Source: Hyphomicrobiales bacterium (lineage in GTDB: Bacteria; Pseudomonadota; Alphaproteobacteria; Rhizobiales; HXMU1428-3). From it: a stretch of DNA of 5,848 bases. The notes beneath the pieces are model-generated. The model saw only the letters and a program-made list of their open reading frames with translations, was not told the origin of the DNA and searched no databases. The position numbers and the translations under genes are program-made. Below, in pieces: positions 1 to 4,245 of this stretch. The DNA lies in contig JAJFHW010000216.1 in the NCBI GenBank assembly GCA_021775385.1, positions 1 through 5,848 on the forward strand, read 5' to 3'. Every line of letters starts with the position of its first letter. Position 1 is the first letter of the stretch.

Positions 1-108
1 TGTTTTTCTGCCACTCTGCTTTTGTGCTGTGTGGCTTGCGTTGAAAAGAACATGGACCATCTGATCGAAGAAAAAAAGAGCACCTCACAGCCCCGTGAAA
101 TCGTTTGA
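1..108 (+). CDS. Possible 3' end of an unidentified gene, open at the left edge
   Basis: One frame is open from the first base to a TGA at 106-108, giving about 35 visible residues. It begins with a short hydrophobic, cysteine-containing stretch (FSATLLLCCVACV) and continues with a charged tail (EKNMDHLIEEKKS) ending PREIV. I do not recognise it. If genuine, the hydrophobic segment could be a membrane anchor or a lipoprotein-like signal, but the true start lies outside the window. The run is short enough to be chance. The stop overlaps a TTG that opens the next frame, so the two could be coupled genes or one frameshifted gene. Confidence 0.2.
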   Translation, partial: CFSATLLLCCVACVEKNMDHLIEEKKSTSQPREIV

Positions 109-314
109 TAATTGCGGTGGAAAGCGATGAGTTTCGTGATCAACTCTCACGCTGGCGTGAAGCTCAGTCGCGCAAACGAGAGGAAACCATCACCACAATC
201 TCGCATTCCCGTGATAGCAAAACAGTGAGCAGCAAATTCATACCTCTCAAACCCACATTATCTTGTATCCATTCTTTGATAATAGAACCTCTTACTTATG
301 CTCTATCTATTTAA
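105..314 (+). CDS. Doubtful small ORF, unidentified
   Basis: This is a 69-codon frame starting at TTG and overlapping the preceding stop. Residues 7-27 form a highly charged, amphipathic-looking stretch (DEFRDQLSRWREAQSRKREE) that resembles real protein. The rest is low in character and runs into AT-rich sequence that looks non-coding. No convincing Shine-Dalgarno sequence precedes it. GC content drops noticeably after about position 230, which suggests any real coding sequence stops before the frame does. It may be the remnant tail of a gene from the left. No function is proposed. Confidence 0.18.
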   Translation: MIIAVESDEFRDQLSRWREAQSRKREETITTISHSRDSKTVSSKFIPLKPTLSCIHSLIIEPLTYALSI

Positions 315-322
315 TCTTACAA

Positions 323-358
323 AAATAAAAAAAGCTGGCAGCAATAAAACCACCAGCT
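323..358 (-). terminator. Rho-independent terminator of the 89-aa secreted protein gene
   Basis: Read leftward, AGCTGG (358-353) pairs perfectly with CCAGCT (338-333) around a 14-base loop. A T-rich run (TTTTTTATTTTTG) follows immediately. It lies 13 bases beyond the stop codon of the leftward gene ending at 371. Confidence 0.8.
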
Positions 359-370
359 CTCAATTTCCAA

Positions 371-640
371 TTAAGCCTCTACAACTTTCAGACACCCTTT
401 TGAACGCCCAAACTTACCTTTACGTTGTTTGCGCTCTAAACGCCGCACACAGCGCCGCTTAGCAACCTTACAAGCCGAACTCTCCTTCTTTCGTGTCGCA
501 TTTCCCATAATCTCATTTCCGGCATTATCCCACGCCTTATACTGACACCAATTCTTTTTAGCGTGCGCAGTACCAGATGCACTTGCCAATACCGCCCCCG
601 CCAACAAAGCAACACCAAACAACTGAACGATCGTTTTCAT
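371..640 (-). CDS. Small secreted basic protein with four cysteines, function unknown
   Basis: The product is 89 aa. Residues 1-27 are a clear Sec signal peptide: MKT start, hydrophobic core VQLFGVALLAGAVLA, and cleavage after the AHA at 25-27. The mature part of about 62 residues has cysteines at 32, 57, 64 and 83, enough for two disulfides. Residues 58-81 are strongly basic (KVAKRRCVRRLERKQRKGK). The frame is open back to 676, but ATG at 640 is chosen because it begins the signal peptide and has GGAGAC placed properly upstream (nine bases between GGAG and ATG). The gene is followed by its own terminator and appears monocistronic. Small Arg/Cys-rich exported proteins of this shape occur in alphaproteobacteria without a known role. 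The basic mature domain could bind an anionic surface or nucleic acid, which is speculation. Confidence 0.85.
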   Translation of the reverse strand: MKTIVQLFGVALLAGAVLASASGTAHAKKNWCQYKAWDNAGNEIMGNATRKKESSACKVAKRRCVRRLERKQRKGKFGRSKGCLKVVEA

Positions 641-711
641 AATGAACGTCTCCTTTTTATCTATTTTCATGTGCAAATAATCTGCATCTGAAAATCAGTC
701 GCAAAAGAAAA

Positions 712-722
712 GAACCCGGTTC
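712..722. repeat. Short palindrome upstream of the 89-aa protein gene
   Basis: GAACC-C-GGTTC is a perfect 5-bp dyad around one central base, 72 bases upstream of the leftward ATG at 640. It could be a regulator site, but one copy of this size may also be chance. Confidence 0.3.
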
Positions 723-732
723 AATTCAGGAA

Positions 733-766
733 TAAAAAATTTGGCCCCACAAATGTGAGGCCAAAT
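733..766 (-). terminator. Rho-independent terminator of the 45-aa peptide gene
   Basis: Read leftward, 766-755 pairs with 750-739 to give a 12-bp stem (ATTTGGCC plus TCAC against GTGG, one G-U pair) with a 4-base loop. The run TTTTTATT follows. It sits 35 bases downstream of the stop at 802, which supports this small gene as a real transcription unit. Confidence 0.85.
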
Positions 767-801
767 CGAGGACGAAGATAAATCACTAGTCTAGTAATAA
801 A

Positions 802-939
802 TTAGTGGCTCTTCTCAGAACCTTCAAACGTTGGATAATCAACACCAAATGGACCAAGCTTATGCGGACCAGCATGAGCTGCAAGTGAGGCACCAATCAG
901 AGAAAATAGAACGATAGATAAACCAATAATCTTTTTCAT
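802..939 (-). CDS. 45-aa secreted peptide precursor, function unknown
   Basis: The gene runs from ATG at 939 to TAA at 804-802. The product starts MKKIIGLSIVLFSLIGASLA and has a textbook Sec signal: two lysines, an uninterrupted hydrophobic core, and AHA at 21-23. Cleavage would release about 22 residues beginning GPHKLGPFGVDYPTF and ending with the charged tail EGSEKSH. No cysteine is present. GGAG lies eight bases upstream of the ATG, and a strong terminator follows. The combination of ribosome binding site, signal peptide and terminator makes this a real gene despite its size; automated annotation would probably miss it. The mature peptide matches no family I know. It could be a small envelope protein or a secreted signal. 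Confidence 0.75.
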   Translation of the reverse strand: MKKIIGLSIVLFSLIGASLAAHAGPHKLGPFGVDYPTFEGSEKSH

Positions 940-999
940 GAGGAAGTCTCCATTTAAAAATTAACAACTGCCCCAACTATGCCCCTCAGCAGATAAAGA

Positions 1000-1024
1000 G
1001 GAATTTACACAAAAGTAAAATTCC
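1000..1024. repeat. Imperfect inverted repeat in the divergent intergenic region
   Basis: GGAATTTAC (1000-1008) faces GTAAAATTCC (1015-1024) across six bases, with a one-base length difference between the arms. It lies between the leftward peptide gene (start 939) and the rightward polymerase gene (start 1097), where an operator could act on either. Confidence 0.3.
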
Positions 1025-1039
1025 AGTAACCAAGTTACT
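1025..1039. repeat. Perfect inverted repeat AGTAAC-CAA-GTTACT
   Basis: Six-base arms around three bases directly abut the previous dyad. It is upstream of the polymerase promoter and about 86 bases upstream of the leftward peptide gene. It is a plausible binding site for a regulator of the peptide gene. No known motif is recognised. Confidence 0.35.
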
Positions 1040-1058
1040 TCACTCCCTATTTCTTCAT

Positions 1059-1087
1059 TTGACCACCTCAAATGTTCCTGTTATGTT
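1059..1087 (+). promoter_or_regulatory. Predicted sigma70-type promoter of the SOS polymerase gene
   Basis: TTGACC (-35, 1059-1064), a 17-base spacer and TATGTT (-10, 1082-1087) form a good promoter. The start of transcription is predicted six to ten bases later, at about 1094-1097. That coincides with the ATG at 1097, so the mRNA should be leaderless or nearly so, consistent with the lack of any Shine-Dalgarno sequence. Confidence 0.6.
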
Positions 1088-1088
1088 C
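1074..1088. promoter_or_regulatory. LexA box (alphaproteobacterial SOS operator GTTC-N7-GTTC)
   Basis: GTTC at 1074-1077 and GTTC at 1085-1088 are separated by exactly seven bases. This matches the direct-repeat LexA operator described for Rhizobium and Rhodobacter relatives. It covers the end of the spacer and the whole -10 element, so bound LexA would block the promoter. A translesion polymerase directly downstream is a typical SOS target. Confidence 0.85.
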
Positions 1089-1096
1089 TTTTTGTT

Positions 1097-2365
1097 ATGA
1101 GCATAAGAAAACCAGAAACTCCCGAACAATTATACCTAGACTTTGATGGCTTCTTTGCTTCAGTTGAGCAACAAGCCAACCCAAAGCTGCAAGGTAAACC
1201 TGTAGGCGTCATCCCGTTTGACACAACAGATTTCACCTGCGTCATCGCCTGCTCCAAAGAAGCCAAGAAACGCGGCGTCAAAAATGTCATGCCAATCAGA
1301 GAAGCAAAAAAGCGCTGCCATGATCTCATCCTCGTGCCTCAAAAACCAGATCTGTACAGACGTGCCCACAACACATTAATCAATGAGATCATGTCGGTTA
1401 CACCAATAGAAGCCATCAAATCCATTGATGAGCTCACCTGCAAACTTGATCAATACAACAGACAAAGACCAAACTTGATAGCAGCCAACATAAAAAAACG
1501 CATTCATGATAATATCGGCCCTCATATCACCTGTTCAATCGGCCTTGCCGCCAACCGGCAATTGGCCAAAATCGCTTGCAAACAAGACAAACCAAACGGC
1601 ACAACCATCTGGCACCCTAAAGACATGCCAGGCCCTCTTGAAGATATCCCCTTTGAAGACATTCCCGGCATTGGCGGCAGAATGCGCAAACGCCTCTATC
1701 AAGCTGGAATTTTCAACACAAAAACTCTTTTGAAAACCAGCCCCAAACAAATGCGCGCCCTCTGGCGTAATGTCACTGGCGAACGCATTTGGTATGCTCT
1801 GCATGGCTATGATGTAAAAGCACAGCCAAGCAAACGTGGTATGTTCGGCCATAGCCGCGTTCTTCCCCCAGAAAACCGCTCGCAAAAAGAAGCCAAAGCC
1901 TGCGCAAGACTTTTACTTGTGAAAGCCGCCCGGCGCATGCGGCGAGAAAAATATTATGCCAGCAAATTATGGCTGCACTTCACCTTGCGGTTTCCAAATA
2001 AACTCCACAAAAACTTTAGCGGAGATCTCAGCTTCCCCCCCTGTCAAGATGACCAGGCCATTCTCAAGGCCTTTCATCAACTCTGGGACGAAACGGCACC
2101 TCACTTACCAAAAGAGGGCCGCATTTTAAAAGTTGGCGTCGCGCTCTACCAATTAGAAACAGCCAATAGCAGGCAACTCGACCTTTTCTATAACGAAGAT
2201 AAATCACGCCAAAAGTGGGAAAAAATAAACTCAGCCATTGATACGCTGAACTCCAAATACAGCAAAACCATTGTCAGCATCGGCCCATGGCAGCCCCCCG
2301 CTGGCGGCTATGCTGGAGGCAAAATTTCATACGTAAGAGTGCCAGGAGCCGAAGACTTTTGGTAA
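1097..2365 (+). CDS. Y-family translesion DNA polymerase, UmuC/DinB-like
   Basis: The 422-aa product is an error-prone polymerase that copies past damaged template bases. Residues 12-24 carry the first catalytic motif (LYLDFDGFFASVE), with D15 as the metal ligand and F20 at the steric-gate position that excludes ribonucleotides. SIDE at 109-112 supplies the other two acidic ligands, D111 and E112. A helix-hairpin-helix thumb element lies at 186-201 (EDIPGIGGRMRKRL), and the little-finger domain follows from about 245. Q360-F364 (QLDLF) fits the beta-clamp binding consensus. As in UmuC, it is internal and followed by a C-terminal extension (to FW at 422) rather than at the end as in DinB. No start codon lies upstream in frame, and the next Met is after the catalytic motif, so ATG 1097 is firm. 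Homologues are often mislabelled 'type VI secretion protein ImpB' through the old plasmid name impB; this is not a secretion gene. A LexA box overlaps its promoter. Confidence 0.93.
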   Translation: MSIRKPETPEQLYLDFDGFFASVEQQANPKLQGKPVGVIPFDTTDFTCVIACSKEAKKRGVKNVMPIREAKKRCHDLILVPQKPDLYRRAHNTLINEIMSVTPIEAIKSIDELTCKLDQYNRQRPNLIAANIKKRIHDNIGPHITCSIGLAANRQLAKIACKQDKPNGTTIWHPKDMPGPLEDIPFEDIPGIGGRMRKRLYQAGIFNTKTLLKTSPKQMRALWRNVTGERIWYALHGYDVKAQPSKRGMFGHSRVLPPENRSQKEAKACARLLLVKAARRMRREKYYASKLWLHFTLRFPNKLHKNFSGDLSFPPCQDDQAILKAFHQLWDETAPHLPKEGRILKVGVALYQLETANSRQLDLFYNEDKSRQKWEKINSAIDTLNSKYSKTIVSIGPWQPPAGGYAGGKISYVRVPGAEDFW

Positions 2366-2379
2366 AGCTTAGGCTTTTT
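2364..2379 (+). terminator. Weak possible terminator overlapping the polymerase stop codon
   Basis: AAAGC (2364-2368) and GCTTT (2373-2377) form a 5-bp stem with a TTAG loop, followed by only TTA. It is too weak to be sure of. If inactive, polymerase transcripts would continue through the structured region into the zinc-ribbon gene. Confidence 0.25.
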
Positions 2380-2527
2380 ATAAGGAGCTGATTTTACGCA
2401 CATTCAACACACCCTCACTATACGAAGAAGGAGCTCAGCCCCTTTCGGGTTGAGGAACATGGCGTAGCAAGAGCGTAGCCCGGTGCCTAGCACCGCCCCT
2501 CGGAGGTCTATGAGCTTCAGCTCATAG

Positions 2528-2542
2528 AATAGCCGTGAGAGA
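2528..2542 (+). repeat. Direct repeat, copy 1 (AATAGCCGTGAGAGA)
   Basis: It matches the copy at 2590-2604 at 14 of 15 positions. The later copy lies immediately before the zinc-ribbon start codon; this one precedes an A-rich run with no start codon. It may reflect duplication of a ribosome-binding segment. Confidence 0.55.
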
Positions 2543-2589
2543 AAAAAACAACGGTTGCGAGTGGGCAACCTGAAGCGCCACTAAAAACC

Positions 2590-2604
2590 AATAACCGTGA
2601 GAGA
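2590..2604 (+). repeat. Direct repeat, copy 2 (AATAACCGTGAGAGA), at the zinc-ribbon ribosome binding site
   Basis: This copy ends six bases before ATG 2611 and continues as GAGAGAAA. The GAGAGAG run is the only, and weak, Shine-Dalgarno candidate for the gene. Any RNA structure sequestering it would control translation. Confidence 0.55.
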
Positions 2605-2610
2605 GAGAAA

Positions 2611-2859
2611 ATGAACTGGAAAAACGAATATCAATTACTCGATTTAGAAGAGGATAAAGTCATAGGCTTTACCTGCAAAAAATGCGGACTTTATTATGCT
2701 CAATCAGTCAAAGAGCTCCTCATTCATTATGACAAACAAACCTACCCAACCGAGGTTGAAAAAACCATGAAATGCAAAAAATGGGGATGCAACGGCCCTT
2801 TACGCATAGAAATCAGCCAACAGCACCTCATTGAAGCCTTTCAAGGCGGCCTACCCTAA
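2611..2859 (+). CDS. Small zinc-ribbon protein, function unknown
   Basis: The product is 82 aa, cytoplasmic, with no signal or membrane segment. Cysteine pairs C22/C25 (FTCKKCG) and C55/C60 (MKCKKWGCNG) are spaced as a zinc ribbon of the CxxC...CxxxxC kind. An acidic start (LLDLEEDKV) precedes the first pair, and the protein ends in the motif EAFQGGLP. I recall similar short proteins with an 'AF-GG-P' ending in rhizobia, uncharacterised, but cannot confirm this here. The ATG at 2611 follows GAGAGAG, a weak ribosome binding site. The gene is codirectional with the SOS polymerase but 245 bases away, behind a structured region, so cotranscription is uncertain. A nucleic-acid-binding or polymerase-accessory role is inference from context only. 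Confidence 0.75.
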   Translation: MNWKNEYQLLDLEEDKVIGFTCKKCGLYYAQSVKELLIHYDKQTYPTEVEKTMKCKKWGCNGPLRIEISQQHLIEAFQGGLP

Positions 2860-2960
2860 AAAAACAACAGAGCCAACAGCCAAGAAAAAACATAAAGCAC
2901 TGATTAATATAAAAAAAGATTGGAAAACCCAAAAATAAATGATTTTTTTGAAATTCGGCC

Positions 2961-2989
2961 TTGGCAAATCGAGAAAAGCTTTGTAAAAG
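2961..2989 (+). promoter_or_regulatory. Possible promoter of the tRNA-Asn gene
   Basis: TTGGCA (2961-2966), a 17-base spacer and TAAAAG (2984-2989) lie 53 bases before the tRNA. A start near 2996 would give a 5' leader of about 47 bases for RNase P to remove. The -10 is only a fair match. Confidence 0.35.
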
Positions 2990-3042
2990 AAGCGCTTCAC
3001 ACATTGCTTTCTACTCTTGAAAGTAAGTGAAATTCACATTGG

Positions 3043-3118
3043 TCCTCAGTAGCTCAGTTGGTAGAGCAAACGACTGTTAATCGTTAGGTCGCTGGTTCGA
3101 GCCCGGCCTGAGGAGCCA
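3043..3118 (+). tRNA. tRNA-Asn (anticodon GUU), CCA encoded
   Basis: The cloverleaf is complete. The acceptor stem is TCCTCAG/CTGAGGA (3043-3049 with 3108-3114), with discriminator G at 3115 and genome-encoded CCA at 3116-3118. The anticodon stem AACGA/TCGTT encloses loop CTGTTAA with GTT at 3076-3078. The T arm is GCTGG-TTCGAGC-CCGGC. It closely resembles bacterial tRNA-Asn overall. No second copy of its 3' end is present in the window, so there is no sign of an element integrated here. Confidence 0.97.
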
Positions 3119-3298
3119 TTATCCCCCTCCCAAAAAAAATCTTAAAAACTCAGCTAATCATAAGACAAATATCCATATAAAAATGCTGACAAGTGACCTC
3201 AAATCACTCATCAACATCTTTTCGGAGCAAAAAACAACAGCGCTTAAGCAACTTGAATTAATGGCATATAAAAATCCTTTCCGCTCACACCCTGCGAC

Positions 3299-4099
3299 TT
3301 ATTTATAATAAGGAGAGCTCATTTCTCTACTAGCCAATTCCGTAGCCTTCGCATCAAAAATACGCGTGTAAAATGCAGCATTGAGTTTTTTCGCCGTTTT
3401 GGGAAATACATGAATGGCAAACTCTTTTGCATTCTCAATAGTATCAAAAGCATCAACCCCCCCAAGCGTATGAGTATTCAAACCACTTAACCATAGTTTT
3501 GAAATCAACCCTTTTTGCTGCTTTAAAACTAGGTTACGAGATTTCCAGGGAGCTCTATCAAAAGGTACATTCACTTGAACTTCAGTATAAACAAAAGCAC
3601 CTGGCCTTTGTTTAGCTTCAACACCAAAATGAGGAGAATTCATACCAAAACTAGCATCTTTAACAACGCTTCCATCAAAAATTCGGGTGGTTTGAGCAAC
3701 CCCTAACTTCTTAGCCAAGTCAGGAAAAAATACCGTGCAATAACGCTGAGCATCTTCAACAGACTTAAAACTATAAATCCCACCAACAGAATTATTGCCA
3801 ACTCCAGCAAACCACGTTTTATCTAACAAACCAGCTTGAGAAGAAATTAACAAATTCAAATCTCTCCATGGAACCTTCTTAAAAGACATATCAATTTGAA
3901 GTTCAGTATAAACAAAAGCTTTTGGTGAATTAACTGAACTAGCAGCGTCAGCAGTACTCACATTTGATATTAAACCACCAAACTCTCCAGCTGAGAGCAA
4001 AACAGCTGCACCTGTAGCCTTACCCAAAAAACCAAACAATTCACGTCGGCTAAACCCGGCAGGTTTCATCATAAAGTCATTTTCAATCGCATTTTTCAT
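3299..4099 (-). CDS. Tat-exported protein with two tandem YdhR-like (ABM-fold) domains
   Basis: The product is 266 aa. Residues 17-22 (SRRELF) are a twin-arginine motif, followed by a hydrophobic stretch (FLGKATGAAVLLSAG). Cleavage is likely near ADA at 50-52, which predicts export of a folded protein to the periplasm. The mature part is two copies of one domain, residues 61-158 and 168-265. They align without gaps at an offset of 107 residues, with about 40 of 98 positions identical. Shared landmarks are AFVYTE, a GL(L/I) turn, GG, FP with AKKL, TRIFD and M-SP. These resemble the YdhR putative monooxygenase family, whose single domains pair as dimeric alpha+beta barrels; here one chain could form the pair. 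No catalytic residue can be named. ATG 4099 has GGAG eight bases upstream. The gene is divergent from a TetR repressor with shared operators, so induction by that repressor's ligand is expected. Confidence 0.85.
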   Translation of the reverse strand: MKNAIENDFMMKPAGFSRRELFGFLGKATGAAVLLSAGEFGGLISNVSTADAASSVNSPKAFVYTELQIDMSFKKVPWRDLNLLISSQAGLLDKTWFAGVGNNSVGGIYSFKSVEDAQRYCTVFFPDLAKKLGVAQTTRIFDGSVVKDASFGMNSPHFGVEAKQRPGAFVYTEVQVNVPFDRAPWKSRNLVLKQQKGLISKLWLSGLNTHTLGGVDAFDTIENAKEFAIHVFPKTAKKLNAAFYTRIFDAKATELASREMSSPYYK

Positions 4100-4159
4100 C
4101 TTATAGTCTCCATCTTCCTAAAACTTCACTGCAGACTTGCAGGACGTTTCAAAATATTT

Positions 4160-4175
4160 TATAGTGATCGTTATA
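4160..4175. promoter_or_regulatory. TetR operator site 1
   Basis: TATAGTGATCGTTATA matches the perfect site 3 at all but two of 16 positions. It overlaps the predicted leftward transcription start (about 4173), where binding would block the tandem-YdhR promoter. Confidence 0.65.
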
Positions 4176-4179
4176 AAAA

Positions 4180-4208
4180 ATATAATATAGCGATCGTTAT
4201 TTTGTCAA
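4180..4208 (-). promoter_or_regulatory. Predicted promoter of the tandem-YdhR gene
   Basis: Read leftward: consensus TTGACA (4208-4203), 17-base spacer, TTATAT (4185-4180); TATATT at 18-base spacing is an alternative -10. Operator 2 fills the spacer. The leader would be about 75 bases. Confidence 0.6.
4186..4201. promoter_or_regulatory. TetR operator site 2
   Basis: TATAGCGATCGTTATT keeps the CGATCG core and most of the palindrome. It lies entirely inside the spacer of the leftward promoter, with its centre 26 bases from site 1 and 28 from site 3. Confidence 0.7.
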
Positions 4209-4230
4209 GAAATTATAACGATCGTTATAG
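4202..4230 (+). promoter_or_regulatory. Predicted promoter of the tetR gene
   Basis: TTGTCA (4202-4207), 17-base spacer, TTATAG (4225-4230). Its -35 overlaps the leftward -35 (TTGACA, 4208-4203) almost completely, so the two polymerases would compete. The transcript would start very near the ribosome binding site. Confidence 0.55.
4214..4229. promoter_or_regulatory. TetR operator site 3 (perfect palindrome)
   Basis: TATAACGATCGTTATA is a perfect 16-base palindrome. It covers the spacer end and nearly all of the -10 of the rightward promoter, consistent with autorepression of tetR. Confidence 0.8.
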
Positions 4231-4245
4231 TTCAAAGGAGTCCTT

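Larger units (their letters stand above)
2430..2610 (+). ncRNA. Hairpin-rich, GC-rich intergenic element or long structured leader
   Basis: Four hairpins occur in 137 bases. CTCAGCCC/GGGTTGAG (2434-2454) has 8 bp and a 5-base loop. CGGTGC/GCACCG (2481-2495) has 6 bp and a CTA loop. TCTATGAGC/GCTCATAGA (2507-2528) is a perfect 9-bp stem with loop TTCA. GGTTGC/GCAACC (2553-2570) has 6 bp and a 6-base loop. The stretch is visibly richer in G+C than the genes around it and has no credible reading frame. It ends at the ATG of the zinc-ribbon gene, so it may be its regulatory leader. It could instead be a small RNA or an intergenic palindromic repeat element. I do not match it to a named riboswitch or RNA family. 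Confidence 0.45.

Noticed and set aside
127..228. Frame starting MSFVINSHAG, faintly like a flagellin N terminus
   Set aside because: The similarity stops after a few residues, the frame is 33 codons, and there is no ribosome binding site.
436..618. Second leftward frame inside the 89-aa secreted protein gene
   Set aside because: It overlaps the real gene in another frame, which has the signal peptide, ribosome binding site and terminator.
1535..1885. Leftward 116-aa frame inside the polymerase gene
   Set aside because: It is an antisense shadow of the coding sequence with no ribosome binding site or recognisable domain.
2035..2041. C7 tract in the polymerase gene as a frameshift or phase-variation site
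   Set aside because: The reading frame is intact to a proper C terminus, and seven C is short for regular slippage.
1097..2365. 'ImpB' type VI secretion protein
   Set aside because: The catalytic DFD and SIDE motifs, helix-hairpin-helix and clamp motif identify a Y-family polymerase; the T6SS label comes from the shared old gene name.
3043..3118. tRNA-Asn as an attachment site for an integrated element
   Set aside because: No repeat of the tRNA 3' end, integrase or phage gene is visible in the window.
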